Assembly: GCA_965658375.1 (NCBI GenBank)
Contig: CBFHSD010000037.1
Coordinates: 1 to 23,228, forward strand
DNA: 23,228 bases
DNA from: CBFHSD01 sp965658375
GTDB taxonomy: Bacteria; Bacteroidota; Bacteroidia; Flavobacteriales_G; Salibacteraceae
Reading direction: 5' to 3'
Shown: positions 15,758 to 22,847 of the stretch, one piece after another
Layout: the number at the start of each line of letters is the position of its first letter
How positions within the stretch are numbered: position 1 is the first letter of the stretch
Notes under the pieces: model-generated
Told to the model about the DNA's origin: nothing
Seen by the model: the letters and a program-made list of their open reading frames with translations, nothing else
The model's database searches: none
Position numbers and translations under genes: made by a program

Positions 15758-17035
15758 ATGAAAAACAGAACGATTCAGTTCGCTTCAATGTTAGGTTTGT
15801 TAGGGTGCTTTGTACTCCAAACAACAAAATCTCAAGCGCAAACCAACCCCGTTGAGTTCAACACAATCACAACAGCTGTACCTTTTTTAACCATTACGCC
15901 AGATGGCAGACATGGTGCTTTAGGTGATGCAGGTGTAGGTACTTTAGCAGATGGGTCTGATACGCATTGGAACCCAGCGCGACTTGTAAGAGCGCAAGAG
16001 AAATCTGGGTTCTCACTTTCTTACACACCTTGGTTGAGAGAATTGGTGAGCGATATTGACATGACTTACCTTTCCTATTACAATAAGTTGAGTAAAAAGT
16101 CAGCCGTTGGAGGTTCATTCAGATACTTTTCCTTGGGGTACATTCAATTTACAGATGATCAGGGGAATAGTACCATTCAGTTTAGACCGAATGAGTTTGC
16201 TTTTGACGGTTCTTTCTCGACTTTACTGTCAAGAAGATGGTCTGGTGGGGTGAGTTTAAGGTTCATTTACAGTAACCTTTCTGGCGGGCAAAATGTAGCA
16301 GGAGCAGAGACAAAGCCAGGAATTGCTGTGGCAGCAGATGTTTTCGGCTATTATGAAAGTGATGAATTCAGCATGTTCGACCAAGATGCTACTTTGGGTT
16401 TCGGTGCTGGCATCTCCAACATTGGAAATAAAATGGCTTATTCTAATCTAGATGAGCAGGACTTCTTGCCTACAACATTCAAAATAGGACCTTCTATCAA
16501 TTGGCAGCTAGATGATTACAATAGAGTTTCTTTCAACTTTGACGTAAATAAGCTCTTGGTGCCTACTCCTCCTATTTATGATAATGATGGAAATATTATT
16601 GCCGGTAGAGATCCAGATAGGTCACCAGCAAGTGCTTTGGTAACTTCTTGGTATGATGCCCCTGGCCAACCAGTAGAAGATGAACAAGGAAATTACACAT
16701 ATAATGAAGACGGTACCGTTCAGGTAGAAGGAGGAAGTGTTTTTAGAGAAGAAATGCGCGAGTTTTTCTTAGGTTTTGGATTGGAGTACATGTATAGCAA
16801 TGTTTTCGCTGCACGTATGGGGTACTTCACAGAGCATGCATCTAAAGGAAACAGAAAGCACATGACTTTTGGAGTTGGATTAAAATTTAACAGATTTGGA
16901 ATGGATATGAGTTATTTGGTGCCAATGTATATTGGTAACCAGACCGCACCTCAAAATTCTCCACTTCAAAATACATTGCGTTTCACACTTACATTTGACT
17001 TTAAAGATGTGGCTGCTGAAGAGCCAACAAATTAG
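15758..17035 (+). CDS. porV: Type IX secretion system outer membrane protein PorV (LptO)
   Basis: A 425-residue outer-membrane beta-barrel of the FadL-like PorV family. It has a signal peptide cut after SQA (residue 27). The mature start NTITTAVPFLTITPDGRHGALGDAGVGT...DTHWNPARL is the diagnostic PorV block. Alternating amphipathic strands follow, interrupted by a long acidic loop (about 270-325, with YDNDGNIIAGRDPDRSP and EDEQGNYTYNEDGT), and the chain ends near the predicted last strand (LQNTLRFTLTFDF). In Porphyromonas and Flavobacterium PorV receives cargo at the translocon, binds the C-terminal signal and presents it to PorU. The direct porU-porV order is conserved in flavobacteria and supports the call. 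A candidate promoter element and a short palindrome lie in its leader, and the cytidine deaminase gene begins 2 nt after its stop codon. Confidence 0.95.
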   Translation: MKNRTIQFASMLGLLGCFVLQTTKSQAQTNPVEFNTITTAVPFLTITPDGRHGALGDAGVGTLADGSDTHWNPARLVRAQEKSGFSLSYTPWLRELVSDIDMTYLSYYNKLSKKSAVGGSFRYFSLGYIQFTDDQGNSTIQFRPNEFAFDGSFSTLLSRRWSGGVSLRFIYSNLSGGQNVAGAETKPGIAVAADVFGYYESDEFSMFDQDATLGFGAGISNIGNKMAYSNLDEQDFLPTTFKIGPSINWQLDDYNRVSFNFDVNKLLVPTPPIYDNDGNIIAGRDPDRSPASALVTSWYDAPGQPVEDEQGNYTYNEDGTVQVEGGSVFREEMREFFLGFGLEYMYSNVFAARMGYFTEHASKGNRKHMTFGVGLKFNRFGMDMSYLVPMYIGNQTAPQNSPLQNTLRFTLTFDFKDVAAEEPTN

Positions 17036-17037
17036 GA

Positions 17038-17523
17038 ATGAAATCAAAGTCTCTTCAACTTCACTACCAAGAATACACATCCATTCATGAGTTGAATGAG
17101 CAAGAGCAACTGCTTTTGAATAAGGCGATTGCACAAACCAAAAACAGTTATTCTCCTTACTCAGAGTTTAAAGTGGGGGCAGCGCTAGAATTAGAAAACG
17201 GTGTATTTGTACTGGGGTCTAATCAAGAAAACGCTGCGTATCCTTCTGGTCTTTGTGCAGAAAGAACTGCCCTTTTTACTGCAGGAGCTAAGCATCCAGA
17301 AGAACAAGTAAAAGCAATAGCGATCGCTGCAAAAAGCGATAAATACAAGGTGAATGGACCTGTTTTTCCTTGCGGGGCTTGCAGGCAAGTAATGGCAGAA
17401 ACAGAGCAACGCGGAGCAACACATATGAAGGTGATTGTAGGAAATTCAACCGGAAAAGTTTTAGTTTTTAGTTCAATCCAGAGTTTGCTTCCATTTCGCT
17501 TCGATAACCTCGATTTGGCATAG
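17038..17523 (+). CDS. cdd: Cytidine deaminase
   Basis: A 161-residue cytosolic enzyme that deaminates cytidine and deoxycytidine to the uridine forms in pyrimidine salvage. The active site is complete: NSYSPYSEFKVGAAL (36-50), NQENAAYPSGLCAERTALF with zinc ligand C73 and proton-shuttling E75, and PCGACRQ with zinc ligands C112 and C115. The Cys-Ala-Glu plus two-Cys pattern is that of the short, tetrameric class. It is about 25 residues longer than typical short enzymes, mainly at the N-terminus, where an extra helix (ELNEQEQLLLNKAIAQT) leads in. The ATG lies 2 nt after the porV stop codon, so its translation is probably coupled to porV although the functions are unrelated. No terminator follows before pdhA, which has its own promoter candidate. 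Confidence 0.96.
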   Translation: MKSKSLQLHYQEYTSIHELNEQEQLLLNKAIAQTKNSYSPYSEFKVGAALELENGVFVLGSNQENAAYPSGLCAERTALFTAGAKHPEEQVKAIAIAAKSDKYKVNGPVFPCGACRQVMAETEQRGATHMKVIVGNSTGKVLVFSSIQSLLPFRFDNLDLA

Positions 17524-17568
17524 CCCAAAAACTCTTTCTCAAGACAATTTCTAGCTGCGTGATTTGTT

Positions 17569-17576
17569 TAAATTTG
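17569..17576 (+). promoter_or_regulatory. Candidate -7 element of the pdhA-pdhC operon
   Basis: TAAATTTG is an exact match to TAnnTTTG, 24 bp before the pdhA ATG in the 77-bp gap after the cytidine deaminase gene. An AATTT stretch about 17-20 bp upstream is a poor -33 candidate. Confidence 0.45.
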
Positions 17577-17600
17577 CGCCACTTCATTAATAAGTAGATT

Positions 17601-18629
17601 ATGGCAAAATCAACTGCACGCAAGAAAGCAAAGTTCAGCAAAGAGCAGTATCTTAAATGGTATAAGGACATGCTTGTCATGCGAAAGATAGAGGAGAAAA
17701 CAGGTCAACTGTACATCCAACAAAAGTTTGGTGGCTTTTGTCACTTGTATATCGGTCAAGAAGCAATTGTTGCCGGTACAGCCTCTGCTGTTCATTCAGA
17801 AGATAAGCACATCACAGCATACAGAGATCACGCGCATCCTATAGCACTTGGGGTTCACCCAAAATTTATGATGGCAGAACTTTACGGCAGAACAACTGGA
17901 ATGTCGAAAGGAAAAGGTGGTTCTATGCATATGTTCAACAAAGAGGTTAATCTTATGGGTGGACATGGAATTGTGGGTGCTCAAATACCAATGGGCGCAG
18001 GAATTGCTTTTGCAGAAAAGTATAAAGGAACGGGGAACGTGTGCATCACTTCTATGGGAGATGGCGCGGTTCGTCAAGGTGCTTTGCATGAAACATTCAA
18101 TATGGCGATGAACTGGAAGCTCCCGGTTGTGTTTATCATAGAGAATAACAACTATGCCATGGGTACTTCGGTAACTCGTACAACAAATGTGGAAGATCTT
18201 TCGGAAATTGGACGTTCGTATCACATGCCTTCAGAATCGGTAGATGGAATGAAGGTTGAAGATGTTCACGAAGCAATTGAAAGAGCTTGTGAAAGAGGCC
18301 GCAAAGGAGAAGGCCCTACGCTTCTTGATATTCGCACTTACAGATATAAAGGTCATTCTATGAGTGATCCTCAGAAGTACAGAACTAAAGACGAAGTGAA
18401 GGAGTGGCAAGAAAGAGATCCAATTATTTTGGTGAAAAACACACTTCTTGAGAACGACTTTGTTACCGAAGAAGATTTAAAAGCAATGGATGTTGAGGTG
18501 AAAGAATTGGTGAAGGAGTCGGTTGAATTTGCCGAAAATTCACCTTACCCTGAAGCGCATGAGCTGTATGAAGATGTTTATGCCGAGCCGAACTATCCAT
18601 TTATACAAGACAATAAGTTTAAAGCTTAA
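17601..18629 (+). CDS. pdhA: Pyruvate dehydrogenase E1 component, alpha subunit
   Basis: A 342-residue thiamine-diphosphate enzyme subunit that, with E1 beta, decarboxylates pyruvate and loads the acetyl group on the E2 lipoyl arm. The ThDP/Mg motif is present as GDGAVRQGALHE (153 onward) through ENNNYAMGTS (181-190). FGGFCHLYIGQEAIVAGTASAV, ITAYRDHAHPIALG, GKGGSMHMFN and GHGIVGAQIPMGAGIAFA are standard E1-alpha blocks and fit pyruvate rather than branched-chain 2-oxo acid enzymes. YRYKGHSMSDPQKYRTKDEV is the loop that in mitochondria carries phosphorylation sites; no kinase gene is here. The first 12 residues are basic and Lys/Ala-rich. pdhC follows after 13 nt. The E1 beta gene is not adjacent, an arrangement seen in other Bacteroidota. 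Confidence 0.95.
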   Translation: MAKSTARKKAKFSKEQYLKWYKDMLVMRKIEEKTGQLYIQQKFGGFCHLYIGQEAIVAGTASAVHSEDKHITAYRDHAHPIALGVHPKFMMAELYGRTTGMSKGKGGSMHMFNKEVNLMGGHGIVGAQIPMGAGIAFAEKYKGTGNVCITSMGDGAVRQGALHETFNMAMNWKLPVVFIIENNNYAMGTSVTRTTNVEDLSEIGRSYHMPSESVDGMKVEDVHEAIERACERGRKGEGPTLLDIRTYRYKGHSMSDPQKYRTKDEVKEWQERDPIILVKNTLLENDFVTEEDLKAMDVEVKELVKESVEFAENSPYPEAHELYEDVYAEPNYPFIQDNKFKA

Positions 18630-18642
18630 ATAAAGAATAACC

Positions 18643-19872
18643 ATGGCTGTAGTTGAAAGAATGCCTAAGCTAAGCGACACCATGACAGAAGGTGTTGTTG
18701 CAGAATGGCATAAAAAAGTTGGAGACGCTGTAGAAGAAGGAGACTTGCTTGCCGAGATAGAAACGGACAAAGCAACGATGGAGTACGAATCCATCAACTC
18801 TGGAACCTTACTTTACATCGGTATTGATACAGGACAAACTGCTCCTGTAGATTCCATATTATGCATTTTTGGTGATGAAGGAGAGGATATTCAATCCATA
18901 CTAGATTCAGATCAATCTGCAGAAGAAGAGGCTCCAGCACCAAAAGAAGAAGCTCCAGCAGCTCCAAGCCCAAAGGCCGAAGCTCCAAAAGCTGCTTCTG
19001 CTCCTCAAGCGCAAACATTACAAACTCAAGCGCCTGCACCCTTAGAAGAAACAGGAAGATTAAAGGCATCTCCTCTTGCTCGTAAAATGGCTGAAGAGAA
19101 AGGTTTTAACCTTGCCCAAATTCCAGGTTCTGGTGATGGAGGTAGAATAGTTAAGCGAGATGTTGCCAATTATGTTCCTTCTGCTACGCCAATGTTGGCC
19201 ACAGGAAGTGGAGCAACAGAATCTTATGATGAGGTGGCCGTAAGCCAAATGCGTAAGACTATTGCACGCAGATTAGGAGAAAGTAAGTTTACAGCACCAC
19301 ATTTCTACTTAACTTTAGAAGTAGACATGGACAATGCCATTGAGAGCAGAAAAGCCATCAATGCATCTGGTGAAGTTAAAATCTCATTCAATGATTTTGT
19401 AATCAAAGCGGCAGCTGCTGCATTGAAAAAGCACCCAGCAGTTAACTCTAGCTGGTTAGGTGATAAAATACGTACAAATCACCATGTAAACATTGGTGTT
19501 GCCGTAGCCGTAGACGAAGGTCTCTTGGTTCCTGTAGTTCGTTTTGCTAATACCAAGCAAATGAGTCAAATCTCTAGCGAGGTTCGAGAAATGGCCGGCA
19601 AGGCAAAAGACAAGAAACTTCAACCAGCAGATTGGGAAGGAAGTACTTTTACCATCTCTAACCTAGGGATGTTCGGAATAGAAGAATTTACTGCAATCAT
19701 TAATCCGCCAGATGCATGCATCATGGCAGTAGGTGGAATCATTCAGAAACCTGTTGTGAAGAATGGTGAAATTGTGGTTGGCAATAGAATGAAAGTAACT
19801 ATGAGTTGTGATCACAGAGTAGTTGATGGCATCAGGAGCAGCATTCTTAAATACCTTCAAGCAAATGATTGA
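18643..19872 (+). CDS. pdhC: Dihydrolipoamide acetyltransferase, pyruvate dehydrogenase E2
   Basis: A 409-residue E2 subunit that carries acetyl groups from E1 on a lipoyl-lysine and hands them to CoA, forming the core of the complex. The order is: one lipoyl domain (about 1-80) with the lipoylation site K43 in ETDKATMEYES; an Ala/Pro/Glu-rich flexible linker (about 92-135) coded by repeats of a GAAGCTCCA-like unit; an E1/E3-binding domain (140-176, RLKASPLARKMAEEKGFNLAQIPGSG split by the usual loop); and the catalytic domain (about 195-409) ending in SCDHRVVDG with H391 and D395 as the acyltransferase residues. Only one lipoyl domain is present, where the mitochondrial and some bacterial forms have two or three. 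It is 13 nt after pdhA and is closed by a strong terminator. Confidence 0.95.
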   Translation: MAVVERMPKLSDTMTEGVVAEWHKKVGDAVEEGDLLAEIETDKATMEYESINSGTLLYIGIDTGQTAPVDSILCIFGDEGEDIQSILDSDQSAEEEAPAPKEEAPAAPSPKAEAPKAASAPQAQTLQTQAPAPLEETGRLKASPLARKMAEEKGFNLAQIPGSGDGGRIVKRDVANYVPSATPMLATGSGATESYDEVAVSQMRKTIARRLGESKFTAPHFYLTLEVDMDNAIESRKAINASGEVKISFNDFVIKAAAAALKKHPAVNSSWLGDKIRTNHHVNIGVAVAVDEGLLVPVVRFANTKQMSQISSEVREMAGKAKDKKLQPADWEGSTFTISNLGMFGIEEFTAIINPPDACIMAVGGIIQKPVVKNGEIVVGNRMKVTMSCDHRVVDGIRSSILKYLQAND

Positions 19873-19918
19873 GAACCCAGTAATGATGCTGGCTTAATCA
19901 ATTAACATATTTCATTTG

Positions 19919-19945
19919 AAAACCCCGCTTAAAGCGGGGTTTTTT
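19919..19945 (+). terminator. Rho-independent terminator of the pdhA-pdhC operon
   Basis: A strong hairpin, AAACCCCGC (19920-19928) with GCGGGGTTT (19934-19942) and a 5-nt loop, followed by more T. It starts 46 nt after the pdhC stop codon and ends about 31 nt before the recG ATG, leaving little room for a recG promoter. Confidence 0.9.
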
Positions 19946-19976
19946 GTTTCTGGGATTTCCATTACTTGCAAAGAGA

Positions 19977-22076
19977 ATGGCGCAGCTAGACACTGGCATA
20001 GAGTTTTTAAAGGGGGTAGGTCCACAGCGAGCAGAAATGCTAAAGTCTGAGGTGCAGATTTTTACTTTCAATGACTTGTTACACCATTTCCCGTTTAGAT
20101 ATGTAGATCGCTCGCAGTTCTTTAACATCTCCGAGATCCAAGGCGATATGCCTGCCATTCAAATAATTGGTAAAATCGGTAAAGTATCAGAGGCTGGTGT
20201 AGGACGCAAGAAACGACTCAATGCAGAGTTTTACGATGAGAATGGGTCTATGGACCTTGTGTGGTTTAAAGGAATCAAGTGGGTAAAACCCATGTTAAAG
20301 CCAGGCTTAGATGTTGTAGTTTTTGGGAAGCCTACACTGTACAAACAGCGTTGGAATATTGCTCATCCAGAAATTGAACTTTTATCTAAAGCAAGAGCCA
20401 CAAAAGGTTCTCCCTTACAACCCGTTTACAACACCACTGAAAAACTTTCTGCAAGAGGAGTAAATACCAAAGGCTTTGAAAAACTCATTCTTAACCTGTT
20501 AATTGGATTAGGAGATAAAATTCCAGAAACGTTGGATGAAGAGTTTAAAGCAAAATATGGCTTGATTGCACGTTCAGAAGCGATACGCCAAATTCATTTC
20601 CCGAAAAGTGTTCAAGACTTACAACGCGCAAAATTCAGACTAAAGTTTGAAGAGCTGTTCTTTATACAGATGCAGCTTATTCGTATGAAACTCTATAGAG
20701 ACCATACTGTAAAGAGTTTTACCTTTTCTAAAGTGGGAGATTTTTTTCACACTTTCTACACTGATTTTTTGCCTTTTGAACTGACTGGAGCTCAAAAAAG
20801 AGTGATCAAAGAAATAAGGGGTGATTTTGGTGTAGGAACCCAAATGAATCGCTTGTTGCAAGGAGATGTAGGTTCGGGCAAAACCATGGTAGCCTTGCTG
20901 TCTATGCTTATCGCGTTAGACAATGGTTACCAAGCCGCATTGATTGCTCCAACAGAAATACTAGCCAAACAACATTTCGAGGGAATTTCTGAGCAATTGA
21001 AACACATGCCTGTAAAGGTGGAGCTGCTTACGGGTTCAACCAAGCAGAGCCAGAGAAAGGTTCTTTTTGAAGAGCTCAAAACTGGAGTCATCAATATTCT
21101 TATTGGAACCCATGCCTTGCTGGAAGAGAAAGTTCAGTTTGAAAACCTTGGTTTTGTGGTCATTGATGAGCAACACCGTTTTGGAGTAGCTCAACGCAGT
21201 AAAATGTGGAAGAAGAACGAACGGCCACCCCATGTCTTAGTTATGAGTGCAACGCCCATTCCGCGAACGCTAGCTATGACGCTCTACGGAGATTTAGATG
21301 TGTCTGTTATTGATGAGCTGCCTCCCGGAAGAAAACCTATTGATACCAAGCATATGTATGACAATCAGCGCTTGCGTGTTTTTGAGTTCATGCGGCAAGA
21401 GATTGAAAAAGGCCGACAGGTGTACCTGGTTTATCCTCTTATAGAAGAAAGTGAGACCTTAGATTATAAGGATCTCACCGATGGCTATGAAAGTATTTCA
21501 AGAGCTTTTCCAAAGCCTAAATACCAAATTAGCATCGTTCATGGAAGGCAAAAGGCAGATGAGAAAGATTATGAGATGCGCAGGTTCGCTAGAAATGAAA
21601 CGCAAATTCTCGTTGCCACCACGGTCATTGAAGTAGGGGTAAACGTGCCCAATGCGAGTGTTATGGTTATTGAAAGTGCAGAGCGCTTTGGCCTCAGTCA
21701 ACTTCATCAGCTAAGAGGAAGGGTAGGGCGCGGAGCGGAACAGAGTTTTTGTATTTTAATGACCAGTGTAAAGCTTTCTGCAGATGCAAGAACACGAATG
21801 GAAACCATGGTGCGAACCAATGATGGTTTTGAGGTGGCAGAAGTAGATTTGAAACTCAGAGGGCCTGGAGATATCATGGGAACCCAACAAAGTGGGATGC
21901 TCAATCTTAAAATTGCCGATTTGGCAAGAGATACCGAGATTCTAAAAATTGCTCGATTAGCAGCTATTGAACTGGTCAAACAAGATCCAAATTTGGCGTC
22001 CCCTCAAAATGCCCGAATCAAATTGAATTATCAAAAGTTTGTAAAGGGCAGGAGAGATTGGAGCAAAATTTCATAA
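19977..22076 (+). CDS. recG: ATP-dependent DNA helicase RecG
   Basis: A 699-residue branch-migration helicase that reverses stalled replication forks and processes Holliday junctions. I use the ATG at 19977 (MAQLDTGIEFLKGVGPQRAE); the frame opens further to a TTG at 19944-19946, but that codon is inside the T-run of the pdhC terminator. The N-terminal part holds the helix-hairpin-like LKGVGPQRAEML and the wedge (OB-fold) domain, with DLLHHFPFRYVDRS before it. The motor has Walker A GDVGSGKT (296-303), DEQHRFG (D397-H400), MSATPIPRTLAMTLYGD, then ATTVIEVGVNVPNAS and QLHQLRGRVGRG. The C-terminal part, GDIMGTQQSGMLNLKIADL, is the TRG-like hairpin block typical of RecG. Length fits the family. 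It ends tail to tail with the next minus-strand gene, with a 6-nt overlap. Confidence 0.95.
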   Translation: MAQLDTGIEFLKGVGPQRAEMLKSEVQIFTFNDLLHHFPFRYVDRSQFFNISEIQGDMPAIQIIGKIGKVSEAGVGRKKRLNAEFYDENGSMDLVWFKGIKWVKPMLKPGLDVVVFGKPTLYKQRWNIAHPEIELLSKARATKGSPLQPVYNTTEKLSARGVNTKGFEKLILNLLIGLGDKIPETLDEEFKAKYGLIARSEAIRQIHFPKSVQDLQRAKFRLKFEELFFIQMQLIRMKLYRDHTVKSFTFSKVGDFFHTFYTDFLPFELTGAQKRVIKEIRGDFGVGTQMNRLLQGDVGSGKTMVALLSMLIALDNGYQAALIAPTEILAKQHFEGISEQLKHMPVKVELLTGSTKQSQRKVLFEELKTGVINILIGTHALLEEKVQFENLGFVVIDEQHRFGVAQRSKMWKKNERPPHVLVMSATPIPRTLAMTLYGDLDVSVIDELPPGRKPIDTKHMYDNQRLRVFEFMRQEIEKGRQVYLVYPLIEESETLDYKDLTDGYESISRAFPKPKYQISIVHGRQKADEKDYEMRRFARNETQILVATTVIEVGVNVPNASVMVIESAERFGLSQLHQLRGRVGRGAEQSFCILMTSVKLSADARTRMETMVRTNDGFEVAEVDLKLRGPGDIMGTQQSGMLNLKIADLARDTEILKIARLAAIELVKQDPNLASPQNARIKLNYQKFVKGRRDWSKIS

Positions 22077-22847
22077 GTAAACAGCTATACATCCAAGCCA
22101 AGATAGGTGGTGCAGGTGTCCTTTTCTATCTGTAAAACCAATTTGTTTAAATGCTTCGCTGTTAGAAAGTACAAGCGCATCTATGGCGTTGTGGGTGATG
22201 GAATAATCATAAGAGCATTGCAAGCCAATTCCTAAACGAGACGATGTACTTCTTCTAAAATGAATTCCTGGTTTTACCCGCAGCATGAATTCGCTGTAGT
22301 CACTTTTATTAGTGATGTTCAATTGCCCTCTATTAGTCGTATTCAATTCTTTAAAATACATGCTGTATTCTGGAAGGTTACCGTAACTGATAAATCCAAT
22401 TCCACCTCCCATACTGAACTGAAGCTGACGTGAGATAAAGGTATTGTAAACGGCTCCTACTATCATCCCTGATGAAAGCAGTTGTCCATTCCGCTCATCT
22501 TGCTTGTAATCTTGATAGCCAACTACCTCCCAGGTTTGAGGTAGTTCAAATTGCTCGCCAGATGTCCAAGGATTAATGGCTTTAAAAGCGTTGCTCTGTA
22601 AGGTGATGTCTATTGCCCAATGTTGATTAATTGAGTATCCCCAAGAGATATTGAATGCAAGAGAAGACGGCTCTTCCGTGGGAAATGCATTCAGGCTTGA
22701 GTTTGAAATGTAAAAACCGCTGCCAAACTGCATTTGTATGGTATGTCTGTAGAAAAAATCAATGCTATCTTGTGCAGTAGATTGTTGTGCCTTTGCTTCT
22801 GTTGCAATGCTCAATAGAATGCAGAAAAGACTACAGTATTTCAACAT
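22071..22847 (-). CDS. Hypothetical secreted protein, probable outer-membrane beta-barrel
   Basis: A 258-residue protein I cannot assign to a named family. It has a clear signal peptide (MLKYCSLFCILLSIATEAKA, cut after residue 20). The mature part is rich in alternating polar and hydrophobic or aromatic stretches that look like barrel strands: HTIQMQFGSGFYISN, SLAFNISWGYSINQHWAIDITLQS, LQFSMGGGIGFISYG, EFMLRVKPGIHFRR, SRLGIGLQCSYDYSI and LSWLGCIAVYL. The pattern and length suit a small 8- to 10-strand outer-membrane barrel. It ends in Leu, not the usual aromatic residue. Its start overlaps the upstream partial gene by 17 nt, so the two are very likely translated together. The stop codon overlaps the recG end by 6 nt on the other strand. 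Role unknown. Confidence 0.75.
   Translation of the reverse strand: MLKYCSLFCILLSIATEAKAQQSTAQDSIDFFYRHTIQMQFGSGFYISNSSLNAFPTEEPSSLAFNISWGYSINQHWAIDITLQSNAFKAINPWTSGEQFELPQTWEVVGYQDYKQDERNGQLLSSGMIVGAVYNTFISRQLQFSMGGGIGFISYGNLPEYSMYFKELNTTNRGQLNITNKSDYSEFMLRVKPGIHFRRSTSSRLGIGLQCSYDYSITHNAIDALVLSNSEAFKQIGFTDRKGHLHHLSWLGCIAVYL

Noticed and set aside
17796..18224. Antisense open frame of 142 codons opposite pdhA
   Set aside because: It mirrors strongly coding pdhA sequence, has Cys/His/Ser-rich composition typical of antisense frames, and no promoter or family match.
18925..19040. Repeated GAAGCTCCA-like units
   Set aside because: They code the Ala/Pro/Glu linker of E2, a normal feature of the protein, not a CRISPR or mobile repeat.
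19944..19976. Extension of recG to a TTG at 19944-19946
   Set aside because: The codon lies in the T-run of the pdhC terminator; the ATG at 19977 gives the normal RecG start.
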